A stretch of 6,107 nucleotides of DNA from an uncultured Bifidobacterium sp. (GTDB taxonomy: Bacteria > Actinomycetota > Actinomycetes > Actinomycetales > Bifidobacteriaceae), in contig CALNAE010000166.1 of NCBI GenBank assembly GCA_937874315.1, forward strand, positions 1-6,107, read 5' to 3'. Position numbers and translations under genes: made by a program. The notes below the pieces were generated by a model. That model saw nothing but the letters and a program-made list of their open reading frames with translations. It did no database searches and had not been told where the DNA came from. Positions 1 to 6,107 of the stretch are shown here, piece after piece (position 1 is the first letter of the stretch; each line of letters opens with the position of its first letter).

Positions 1-76
1 GCAGATACGGCACGCGATCGCCCTCATAGACTGCCATGAGTAGGGAGAACGGAGGACGCCGCATCATATCCGTCAT
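1..76 (-). CDS. Glycosyltransferase family 2, N-terminal fragment (runs off left edge)
   Basis: Only the first 25 codons are inside the window. The peptide begins MTDMMRRPPFSLLMAVYEGD and continues RVPYL. The stretch FSLLMAVYEGDRVPYL matches the usual opening of GT-A fold family 2 glycosyltransferases: a first beta strand followed by the [MS]-x-V-Y nucleotide-binding turn. Such enzymes move a sugar from a nucleotide donor to a growing glycan on the cytoplasmic side of the membrane. I chose the ATG at 76 because a GAGGG ribosome binding site lies 9 bases upstream; the ATG codons at 67 and 64 are too far from it. The frame is open upstream to a stop at 127-125 but holds no other good start. The gene follows its neighbour by 59 bases in the same direction, so it is probably a further transferase of the operon. 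Donor and acceptor cannot be told from so little sequence. Confidence 0.72.
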   Translation of the reverse strand, partial: MTDMMRRPPFSLLMAVYEGDRVPYL

Positions 77-85
77 CGCATGCCG

Positions 86-90
86 CCCTC
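86..90 (-). promoter_or_regulatory. Ribosome binding site of the partial GT2 gene
   Basis: GAGGG on the minus strand ends 9 bases before the ATG at 76. It decides that start over the two in-frame ATG codons just downstream. Confidence 0.6.
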
Positions 91-135
91 GTTCAGTATC
101 GCCGGTTAACGACGCAATTCTACATCATCGCCGTG

Positions 136-1086
136 TCAACGCTGAGGGTAGTCGATCCGGGGATTGAATCGAAGCGCCTGCACCATTTGCTTGAACATCC
201 TACGGCGGAGGGACGGCTCCACACCGCCACGCTTCATTTCGCGCCAGACCGTGGCACAGAAAATCAGATATTTGATTGTGCCCTCATGATGCAACCGATA
301 TGACGCCTGATTGCGGATCCCATATGCGAACTTCCACGCGTTATTGCCATCGATCATCCGGAAGTTCACCCCCTTGTTGACCCCCATATCATGCAAGACC
401 ACACTATCGAGCACTTCGACGCCCGGGCATTCCTTGGTGATACGCAACGTGTATTCGGCGTCGTCGAACCAAATGAAGTACTCCTTGTACGGCAACCCGT
501 AGAGTTCCATCACCCACCGTGGAACCAGCACCGAAACAAAAGAGCATGAGGTGACCAACACCAGATTCGTGTGCCCTTTGGCTTGCAATCGTCCCCAGTC
601 CCAAGTTGGCACCGGATTGTTCATCTCCGAAATGCTACCGTCGATGAATTTGACCATCGAGCAGGCGTATGGCACGTCCGGCCCGAGTTCCTCAACGGCA
701 GTTTCATACCCCGACGCAAGCCGTTCAAGCGCCTGAGGCTCCGGATACCCGTCGTCATCGAATATCCACACGTAATCAGCACCAAGCTCGTACCCCTTGC
801 GCATTCCCGCGGAGAACCCGCCCGCGCCACCCATGTTCTTCTCGAGCGTCACGATGCTGAGAGCAACACGATCGGCCAGCGCGAAACCGGCCCGATACTC
901 CTCAAGGAACGCGGCGGTATCGTCGGTGGACGCATTGTTGACGATGATGAGCTGCTCTGGAAGACGAGTCTGCACCTCCAACGAAGCGAGCACCTTCTTG
1001 AGTTTCTCAAGACGATTGAACGTCACGACAATCGCCGCGACTCTCGATCCTGACGTTTTGAGACGCCGCGGAATTGTTGAAACCAT
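136..1086 (-). CDS. Glycosyltransferase family 2, galactofuranosyltransferase-like (GlfT type)
   Basis: This 316-residue GT-A enzyme probably adds a sugar to a lipid-linked glycan in the cytoplasm or at the inner membrane face. Visible motifs, numbered from the ATG: the opening VAAIVVTFNR at 16-25; NNAS at 50-53 for donor binding; MGGAGGFSAG near 85-94; the metal-binding DDD at 110-112; WFDDAEY with the paired aspartates at 208-209, where the catalytic base sits in this family; and LHDMG with His232, a likely metal ligand. In mycobacterial GlfT2 the same set (DDD, paired Asp, His) forms the active site, which is why a galactofuranosyl transfer is proposed. No membrane segment is evident. I start at the ATG at 1086, because GGAG at 1099-1096 sits 9 bases upstream. 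A GTG at 1101 would add five residues and overlap the previous gene but has no ribosome binding site. The start lies 2 bases after the stop of the GT4 gene, indicating coupled translation. Rhamnosyltransferases of the same clan are an alternative. Confidence 0.88.
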   Translation of the reverse strand: MVSTIPRRLKTSGSRVAAIVVTFNRLEKLKKVLASLEVQTRLPEQLIIVNNASTDDTAAFLEEYRAGFALADRVALSIVTLEKNMGGAGGFSAGMRKGYELGADYVWIFDDDGYPEPQALERLASGYETAVEELGPDVPYACSMVKFIDGSISEMNNPVPTWDWGRLQAKGHTNLVLVTSCSFVSVLVPRWVMELYGLPYKEYFIWFDDAEYTLRITKECPGVEVLDSVVLHDMGVNKGVNFRMIDGNNAWKFAYGIRNQASYRLHHEGTIKYLIFCATVWREMKRGGVEPSLRRRMFKQMVQALRFNPRIDYPQR

Positions 1087-1088
1087 AT

Positions 1089-2795
1089 TTATTTGCTCCA
1101 CTTCGCGAGTAGGGTTTTGAACAGTTCATCAGCAGAGCGCATCTGCGAAAAACGCATAAGCTTCCGGCGCTCGTTCTCCCACAAGGCTTCACGCTCAGAT
1201 TCATTATCGTCGATATGAAGTAACTCCTGGGTGGCGGCGCGTATAAAATTCGACGTCAAACGCGGCAACAGCCCCTCTGTGGATACCAATGTTTTCTGTG
1301 ACCCAACATCCGTTGACAACACAGGAATACCGGCAGATATCGCTTCGATAGTGGTCAACGTAATGCCCTCGTTGATTGAAGATATAAGCAGCACGTCACT
1401 TTCCCGATAGGTCTGCGAAACCGGTACATCGCCGGAGCGCCGCTCGATAATCGAGCCAAGACCATATCGCACGATCAGACCATCAATGAACGGTTCCATA
1501 TCACCGCTGCCGTGCATGATGAAACGGAACGTGCCGTGATGACTTTTTTCCAGCTTTCTCGCCAACAGAATAAATGCCTCAGGTCTCTTCTGCCTCGTCA
1601 TGCGTCCAACGAACGCCACGACCAGTTGCTGCCCTGAGTCCCGCACCTTATACCGCAATGGTGCCATTCCAGTGGATAAACCGATCAACGGCGCGTCCAC
1701 GACCTTGTGGGGATCAATGTGATGCCCATCAACCATCCACCGCTCCAATTGCGGAGAAATGACATGATGCAAATCAATCCACCGATCATGCGTGACCGCT
1801 TCTCGCGGATACCCCCCCTGCATGACATACTCGAGTATGTGTAACGAGTCCACAACATAAGTTTCGTGGTGGTGCTGTTTAACCCACCGCAGTTGGTCAT
1901 ACATCCACTGACAGTGATGTACAAGTATTCCTTTGATGTCGTACCGCCTGTACAAAGCCTCCAGCAGAGGAACAGCGCCGGGATGACCTTCAACAGGTCG
2001 GGTCAGGGGCAACACCAATGCCTCATCACAGGCAGCATCAGTAATCCATGGTTGTTGGCTGTCTCGGTCCGTGATGACTATCGGTAGAAGTCCAGCCTGC
2101 TTCGTCAACCGGATTGTCTCCAAACCCCATTGTTCAGCACCACCGGCTTGGAGCCAATACATGGCGATGATGACAGCACGTTCGCGATGGAGCTGTCCGA
2201 GGGACGAGAATTCCTCATCTTGAGTCCGACTGTCGCTTCCCTCCTCCAATATCTGTCGAGAATCGGTTGACGTTTCAAGCTGAGGAATCCCGCGATCATT
2301 CCGTCGTTCTGCCACATGGCGCGCCAGCTCACGCACATAGTCGAACCCAATAGGAGCCTTTTGCTCAAGTGACTTATACATCCGGACGAGCAGTCGTTCC
2401 GTCGACTGGTGATCGCGAACGGTCTCATCGTTTGCGTCATCAGGGGTCAATAGAATGTATCGAACGTTATCCTTATCCGGCGATAGATTAACCGTTCCTG
2501 AATCAGAGTCAAGAACAGCTACATCGCCTTCGGTTTTCAACCGACTGTCGGCAACCGAAAAGATCGTTGCCGGGTGCAATCCCGCCTTTGCCGTCAGCGA
2601 ACCGTTCAACGTCGAGATATCGGTCAGCCGCGGATACTGCCACTTTTCACCGAGATATACCTGAAAAATCAATGTCTTTCCAGGCCAGACCAAAGTATGA
2701 TAACTGGCGGCCGCCATCACCAACGCACGCTGACGCCGAGTCAACATTGCCAGACATCGTCGAGGATCAGGATATATCCTAAACAGCCGCCGCAT
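1089..2795 (-). CDS. Glycosyltransferase family 4 (GT-B fold) with a ~205-residue N-terminal extension
   Basis: The protein has 568 residues counted from the ATG at 2795. Residues ~206-568 form a normal-sized GT4 retaining glycosyltransferase. The first Rossmann domain opens with RAVIIAMYWLQAGGAEQ (206-222), whose GGAE loop is typical of GT4. The second begins LVVAFVGRMTRQKRPE near 392-406. The EX7E donor-binding motif is intact as EGITLTTIE, with Glu476 and Glu484, followed by AISAGIPVLSTDVG. Residues ~1-162 match no family I recognise; ~35-120 look beta-rich, ~163-205 look like a charged flexible linker, and there is no signal peptide or clear membrane segment. I chose the ATG because GGAGAG lies just upstream; an in-frame TTG at 2810, directly after the wzt stop, has no ribosome binding site. 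The gene lies between wzt and a GT2 gene in the same operon, so it probably extends or caps the exported glycan. Donor sugar unknown. A G7 tract occurs within codons 326-328. Confidence 0.87.
   Translation of the reverse strand: MRRLFRIYPDPRRCLAMLTRRQRALVMAAASYHTLVWPGKTLIFQVYLGEKWQYPRLTDISTLNGSLTAKAGLHPATIFSVADSRLKTEGDVAVLDSDSGTVNLSPDKDNVRYILLTPDDANDETVRDHQSTERLLVRMYKSLEQKAPIGFDYVRELARHVAERRNDRGIPQLETSTDSRQILEEGSDSRTQDEEFSSLGQLHRERAVIIAMYWLQAGGAEQWGLETIRLTKQAGLLPIVITDRDSQQPWITDAACDEALVLPLTRPVEGHPGAVPLLEALYRRYDIKGILVHHCQWMYDQLRWVKQHHHETYVVDSLHILEYVMQGGYPREAVTHDRWIDLHHVISPQLERWMVDGHHIDPHKVVDAPLIGLSTGMAPLRYKVRDSGQQLVVAFVGRMTRQKRPEAFILLARKLEKSHHGTFRFIMHGSGDMEPFIDGLIVRYGLGSIIERRSGDVPVSQTYRESDVLLISSINEGITLTTIEAISAGIPVLSTDVGSQKTLVSTEGLLPRLTSNFIRAATQELLHIDDNESEREALWENERRKLMRFSQMRSADELFKTLLAKWSK
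1096..1099 (-). promoter_or_regulatory. Ribosome binding site selecting the ATG start of the GT2 gene
   Basis: GGAG lies 9 bases before the ATG at 1086 and inside the last codons of the preceding GT4 gene, whose TAA stop is at 1091-1089. It supports the ATG over the upstream in-frame GTG at 1101. Confidence 0.65.
1812..1818 (-). repeat. G7 homopolymer tract inside the GT4 coding sequence
   Basis: Seven consecutive C on the plus strand read as G7 in the coding strand, spanning the end of the Gln codon and two Gly codons (QGG, residues 326-328). A one-base slip here would shift the frame before the EX7E motif and inactivate the enzyme. The tract is short, so active slippage is only a possibility. 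Confidence 0.5.
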
Positions 2796-2802
2796 TCCGG
2801 CT

Positions 2803-2808
2803 CTCTCC
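2803..2808 (-). promoter_or_regulatory. Ribosome binding site selecting the ATG start of the GT4 gene
   Basis: GGAGAG begins 3 bases after the wzt stop codon; its GGAG core is 9 bases before the ATG at 2795. It overlaps the alternative TTG codon at 2810, making that TTG an unlikely start. Confidence 0.65.
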
Positions 2809-2810
2809 AA

Positions 2811-4133
2811 TCACTGTTGTTTCACACCGTTTTTGTATCCAATACGATCAAGTTCCGCTGCCGCGCCACCAATTCGCGTGTAATCCATAGACCATTTATT
2901 GATTAACGCGAAATTATCTTTGCCCCTAGCATCAGCAACGACAAAGTCGCACGAGTTCTCTTCGTTACTGAACCCAACCATTTGGACTTTCAGAGGGTCT
3001 TCTCTATCCCGGATATGCAAAGATACGCTGATGCGGAACTTGCCGTTATTGAACAAAGTCATTGGTACCGCGAATCGCACCGTATGGCGACCGTATTCAG
3101 AGAGATTAAAACTATCCCCGAAACTTACGCCACCACGCTGCATATCATGCATGGCAAGGGCAATATAAAACGGTGTGCCTTGTTCGTTGAATTCGTATTC
3201 GACTTCAAATTCAAAAGGTTTGTCAATGGAACAAGACGGTTCGTTCATCGGGCGCACTGACAGCACGGGGACTCGTTCGCTGAGTCCGGTAGGAAATTCT
3301 GGTTCCTTCTTTTCTTTCGTCGACTGTACAGTTTGAGGACGCTGCGTCTTAAGATTTTCAATGGTGTAGCGATCCGCAACATCATCTTTATTCCCACTCA
3401 CGATAATTCGTCCGTCTTTAATAAGAATCGCTGTATTGCAGTATTTCTTGACAGAGTCCATGCTGTGCGTAACAAGAATGACCGTTTTGGTTGGGTCCTT
3501 CTTGATCTCGGTAAAGAAGTTATCGCATTTACGTTGGAAGGCCTCGTCGCCGACAGCAAGCACCTCATCGAGAACCAAAATATCGCCTTGCGCCTTGATG
3601 GCGACGGAGAATGCAAGCCTGACCTGCATACCCGAGGAGTAGTTCTTCAGTTTCTGATCCATGAATTCACCAAGCTCGGCAAAATCAACGATATCATCGT
3701 ACATATCATCGATTTCCTCACGTGTGAATCCTAGTAACGCGCCATTCAAGTACACGTTTTCCCGCCCGGTTAGCTCAGGATTAAAACCGACGCCAAGCTC
3801 AATAAACGGTACCAGTTTCCCTTTCGTCTGCACGGTTCCCTGCTCAGGCACATAAATACCTGAAATGATTTTCAATAACGTCGATTTGCCGGACCCATTG
3901 CGTCCAACAATACCGAAAAAATCACCTTGATGGACTTTGAGGGTAATGTCTCTCAACACCTTCTGTTCGGTGAATCCCTTGACTCCCTTAGTCCAGTTCA
4001 AAAATGCCATTTTCAGACCGGTCGCCTGCTCAGTCGGTAACCTAAATGATTTGGCAACGTGCTCAATCGAAAGCACTACAGGACGCTCGTCGCGTGGTTT
4101 CGCTGTGGCCATCTCGGTCGTTTCCTCCGTCAT
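2811..4133 (-). CDS. wzt: ABC transporter ATP-binding protein for polysaccharide export, Wzt type with C-terminal domain
   Basis: This 440-residue protein is the motor that drives export of a lipid-linked polysaccharide through the neighbouring permease. The nucleotide-binding domain covers about residues 18-258. It has Walker A GRNGSGKST at 77-85, the family-typical stretch IELGVGFNPELTGRENVYLN at 111-130, the signature YSSGMQ at 165-170, Walker B ILVLDE at 185-190 with Glu190 as catalytic base, the D-loop region VLAVGD at 191-196, and the switch histidine His223 in VTHS. A charged linker (~262-282) leads to a ~160-residue beta-rich C-terminal domain resembling the Wzt C-terminal domain, which in E. 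coli O9a-type Wzt binds the finished end of the glycan. The ATG at 4133 has GGAGG 10 bases upstream and lies 2 bases after the permease stop. All catalytic motifs are intact. Teichoic acid exporter TagH is a distant alternative; the layout and C-terminal domain favour Wzt. Confidence 0.92.
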   Translation of the reverse strand: MTEETTEMATAKPRDERPVVLSIEHVAKSFRLPTEQATGLKMAFLNWTKGVKGFTEQKVLRDITLKVHQGDFFGIVGRNGSGKSTLLKIISGIYVPEQGTVQTKGKLVPFIELGVGFNPELTGRENVYLNGALLGFTREEIDDMYDDIVDFAELGEFMDQKLKNYSSGMQVRLAFSVAIKAQGDILVLDEVLAVGDEAFQRKCDNFFTEIKKDPTKTVILVTHSMDSVKKYCNTAILIKDGRIIVSGNKDDVADRYTIENLKTQRPQTVQSTKEKKEPEFPTGLSERVPVLSVRPMNEPSCSIDKPFEFEVEYEFNEQGTPFYIALAMHDMQRGGVSFGDSFNLSEYGRHTVRFAVPMTLFNNGKFRISVSLHIRDREDPLKVQMVGFSNEENSCDFVVADARGKDNFALINKWSMDYTRIGGAAAELDRIGYKNGVKQQ

Positions 4134-4135
4134 GG

Positions 4136-4969
4136 TTATAGGACCTCCGCAAACTTAGGGCTGTACTTACGGAAGACATGAATTCCCAGCCACAGAATAA
4201 CCAATGTGGCCACATACGGGAAGAGTTGAATCCAAGGATTCGAAATCATGCTCCAGACAGTATCCACATAATCTGGTGCCAACAAATTATGCCGGATATC
4301 CATAATGACCTGAGTGGAAGGATTGATCATCAATACTTTTGCCGCCCAAGCGAAATGTTTGTTACTGGACACCATAGAAATCGGGTAAATTACCGGCGTC
4401 GCATAGAACAAGGCTTGCAGGGCAACTTCCCAAATGTGAGAAACGTCCCTGAAATACACGTACAAGGTTCCAAGCAACAGTGCTGCGCCGAGCCCAAGCA
4501 GATAAAGCTGAATGATGCTGAAGGGAACCAACAACACATGCCAAGTGAACTCAGCATGACCAAAGAATCCGAAGAAGATGATAACGACCAAGTTGATCAA
4601 CAACGAGATCATAGAGCCCATCGTCGTCGAGGCGACGATGATGTAATTTGGGAAATGAATCTTCCGAAGAAGATCCCCCCTGTCGACGATGGCCCGCATC
4701 CCCATGCTTGTTGCCTCAGCGAAGAAACTCCACAAGCAAGTGCCGCATAGCAATGAGACCGCATAGGTTGGAGTGCCGTCAGAGAACTTCAAAAATCGAA
4801 CGAACACGACATACATCACCGCAAAGAGCATGAGCGGCTTGAGTACCGACCACAGCACGCCCAAGAAGGATCCCTGATAGCGAAGCTTGAAATCCGTTTT
4901 CACCAATTCCCTGAACACAACCGCCGCATAGTGGTAGTGCTGCTGGAACTTTTTCAATGCATGTATCAC
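4136..4969 (-). CDS. wzm: ABC-2 type polysaccharide exporter permease, Wzm type
   Basis: This 277-residue integral membrane protein forms the channel half of the glycan exporter with the ATPase encoded just downstream. After an amphipathic N-terminal region comes the family-typical RYQGSFLGVLWSVLKPL (30-46). About six hydrophobic segments follow, near 36-58, 67-88, 110-136, 145-172, 180-200 and 247-266. Conserved YFRDVSHIW (172-180), FYATPVIYP (188-196) and INPSTQVI (215-222) are the usual landmarks of Wzm/RfbA/TagG permeases. Length is normal for the family. The start is a GTG at 4969. An in-frame TAA at 4984-4982 rules out anything longer, no ATG occurs before residue 47, and no clear ribosome binding site precedes the GTG, so this start is the least certain of the set; a TTG at codon 5 is possible. 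It is 83 bases after ugd and 2 bases before wzt. Confidence 0.92.
   Translation of the reverse strand: MIHALKKFQQHYHYAAVVFRELVKTDFKLRYQGSFLGVLWSVLKPLMLFAVMYVVFVRFLKFSDGTPTYAVSLLCGTCLWSFFAEATSMGMRAIVDRGDLLRKIHFPNYIIVASTTMGSMISLLINLVVIIFFGFFGHAEFTWHVLLVPFSIIQLYLLGLGAALLLGTLYVYFRDVSHIWEVALQALFYATPVIYPISMVSSNKHFAWAAKVLMINPSTQVIMDIRHNLLAPDYVDTVWSMISNPWIQLFPYVATLVILWLGIHVFRKYSPKFAEVL
4144..4148 (-). promoter_or_regulatory. Ribosome binding site of wzt
   Basis: GGAGG lies 10 bases before the wzt ATG at 4133 and within the last codons of wzm, whose TAA is at 4138-4136. This placement favours translational coupling of the permease and ATPase and supports the first ATG over Met8. Confidence 0.7.
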
Positions 4970-5052
4970 AAGAACATCATCTTAACAGCGGCTGCTCACC
5001 GCAACCCACTTCTTCATCTTCCATTCACAGGTGAGACACGAACAGAACGAAA
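4970..5052 (-). other. 83-base gap between ugd and wzm, no clear signal
   Basis: This is the longest intergenic stretch in the window. I see only a 4-base-pair GCGG/CCGC pairing (4988-4991 with 4999-5002) around a 7-base loop, too weak for a terminator, and no convincing -35/-10 pair. Near its end a mini-frame of four codons (MMFL, ATG at 4980, stop TGA at 4968-4966) overlaps the wzm GTG start. Read-through from ugd into wzm is the simplest view. Confidence 0.4.
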
Positions 5053-6107
5053 TCACTCCTTGTGCCAAAGATCACGCGTGTACGTTTTATCAATAACATC
5101 TGATAACTCATCCGTCATACGGTTCGCGATAATCAAATCGCACGACTCCTTGAACCTCCGTAAGTCATCTGTTACATCGTAACCGTGATATGTTCCGTCA
5201 TGGATAGAAGGTTCGTACACCAAGAAAGGAACGCCCTTGTCATCCAATCGCTGCATGATCCCCTGAATGGAGCTCTGACGGAAATTATCCGACCCCTTCT
5301 TCATCACCAATCGGTAGACACCTACCAGTTTGGGGTGCCGCCGCACGATTTCCGCAGTAATGAAATCCTTGCGCGTGGCATTAGATTCGACGACCGCTCG
5401 TATCAGCGTCTGCGGTACGTCCTGAAAATTCGCCAAGAGCTGTTTGGAATCTTTTGGTAGGCAATAACCGCCATAGCCGAAGGAAGGATTATTGTAATAA
5501 TCTCCAATTCGTGGGTCAAGACAAACTCCCCGTATGATTTGCCCCGAGTCGAGATCCCGGGACTCCGCATAGGTGTCAAGCTCATTAAAGTACGAGACAC
5601 GTAATGCCAAATATGTGTTGGCAAACAGCTTGATGGCCTCCGCCTCTGTTGCCCCGATCAACATCGAAGGAATACCGGTATCCTCGGCTCCCTCCTGCAG
5701 CAGCTGTATGAAGCGTCTTCCGTAATCGTTCAGGGCTGAATCATCGATGCGCGGGATGCCGACGACGATGCGAGAAGGATGCAGGTTGTCGAATAATGCC
5801 TTGCCCTCCCTTAAGAATTCCGGTGAAAAAACTATATGAAGAGCGGGATATTGATGAGCGACGCGCTCAGTGTATCCAACTGGCACTGTCGACTTAATGA
5901 CGACACAAGCGCTGCTACGCACTCGCGTAAGCTCATCAAGCACAGACTCGATCGAAGAAGTATCGAAATAATTGCGCTGATCGTCATAATTGGTCGGCGT
6001 GGCAATAACTATGAAGCCAGCACCCTCATATGCCCATTCGGAATCGGTTGATGCGCGCAGATTCAAGTTCCCGGAAGAAAGGAATGCCGAAATCTCACGA
6101 TCCTTGA
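5053..6107 (-). CDS. ugd: UDP-glucose 6-dehydrogenase, N-terminus cut by the right edge
   Basis: The enzyme oxidises UDP-glucose twice with NAD+ to give UDP-glucuronate in the cytoplasm, a precursor of acidic polysaccharides. About 350 residues are visible, beginning KDREISAFLSSGN at the window edge. From memory of E. coli Ugd (388 residues), roughly the first 45 are missing, including the GxGxxG NAD-binding loop. The frame is open to the edge, so the TTG at 6066 is not a real start. Visible family landmarks in order: IATPTNYD; KSTVPVGYT; FSPEFLREGKALFDNLHPSR; EAEAIKLFANTYLALRVSYF, including the conserved lysine; CLDPRIGDYYNNPSFGYGGY; and the catalytic cysteine of GGYCLPKD at 5463-5461 (equivalent to E. 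coli Cys260). The C-terminal domain ends with YTRDLWHKE, much like E. coli YTRDLF. It belongs to the short UDP-glucose form rather than the UDP-ManNAc or UDP-GlcNAc dehydrogenases. Nothing visible suggests a defect. Confidence 0.95.
   Translation of the reverse strand, partial: KDREISAFLSSGNLNLRASTDSEWAYEGAGFIVIATPTNYDDQRNYFDTSSIESVLDELTRVRSSACVVIKSTVPVGYTERVAHQYPALHIVFSPEFLREGKALFDNLHPSRIVVGIPRIDDSALNDYGRRFIQLLQEGAEDTGIPSMLIGATEAEAIKLFANTYLALRVSYFNELDTYAESRDLDSGQIIRGVCLDPRIGDYYNNPSFGYGGYCLPKDSKQLLANFQDVPQTLIRAVVESNATRKDFITAEIVRRHPKLVGVYRLVMKKGSDNFRQSSIQGIMQRLDDKGVPFLVYEPSIHDGTYHGYDVTDDLRRFKESCDLIIANRMTDELSDVIDKTYTRDLWHKE

Noticed and set aside
77..135. 59-base gap before the leftmost GT2 gene, checked for a terminator or hidden gene
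   Set aside because: No stable inverted repeat or T run; the short open frame there is only the untranslated extension of the downstream gene's frame.
571..1053. 160-codon open frame on the plus strand opposite the GT2 gene
   Set aside because: It is antisense to a gene with clear GT2 motifs, has low-complexity charged composition and no recognisable domain; a shadow frame in GC-rich coding sequence.
3333..3734. 133-codon open frame on the plus strand opposite wzt
   Set aside because: Antisense to the ATPase domain whose Walker and signature motifs are intact; no domain of its own is seen.
4675..4680. G6 run in wzm as a second slippage site
   Set aside because: Six bases are common by chance at this composition and nothing else supports variation.
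4178..4750. 190-codon open frame on the plus strand opposite wzm
   Set aside because: The product is rich in Gln, Asn, His and Arg, as expected from the antisense of a membrane-protein gene; the minus-strand frame has all Wzm landmarks.
4988..5002. Possible hairpin between ugd and wzm
   Set aside because: Only four GC pairs around a seven-base loop and no following T run; too weak to call a terminator.
4969..5052. Possible promoter for wzm (TAAGAT as a -10)
   Set aside because: The -10 match is only 4 of 6 and the nearest TTG-containing -35 candidate is at about 14 bases spacing; not distinguishable from chance.

Overview
This window is the inside of a surface or exopolysaccharide biosynthesis and export locus. 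Every gene I can support lies on the minus strand and is read from right to left. In transcription order they are: a UDP-glucose 6-dehydrogenase cut by the right edge (ugd); an ABC-2 permease (Wzm type); its ATPase carrying a C-terminal glycan-recognition-type domain (Wzt type); a GT4 glycosyltransferase with an unusual N-terminal extension; a GT2 glycosyltransferase resembling galactofuranosyltransferases; and the first 25 codons of another GT2 glycosyltransferase cut by the left edge. I found no RNA genes, mobile elements, CRISPR arrays or strong terminators.

The organism is most likely an actinobacterium of moderate GC, with Bifidobacterium my best guess. The reasons are about 50% GC overall, use of GTG as well as ATG starts, clear GGAGG-type ribosome binding sites, and a GlfT-like transferase beside a Wzm/Wzt exporter, a combination known from actinobacterial galactan loci. 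This assignment is inference; no rRNA or housekeeping gene is present to confirm it.

Layout: 6107-5053 ugd; an 83-base gap with no convincing promoter or terminator; 4969-4136 wzm; 4133-2811 wzt (2 bases after wzm); 2795-1089 GT4 (15 bases after wzt); 1086-136 GT2 (2 bases after GT4); a 59-base gap; then 76-1 partial GT2. The tight spacing of the middle four genes, with ribosome binding sites placed across the preceding stop codons, indicates one translationally coupled operon.

Working model: Ugd supplies UDP-glucuronate as an acidic building block or as a precursor of one. The cytoplasmic glycosyltransferases build a lipid-linked glycan, and the Wzm/Wzt transporter flips it across the membrane in finished or nearly finished form. 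The locus is recognisable in kind rather than a new system. The parts most worth a second look are the ~205-residue N-terminal extension of the GT4 enzyme, the C-terminal domain of the Wzt homologue, and the pairing of a GlfT-like enzyme with this exporter.
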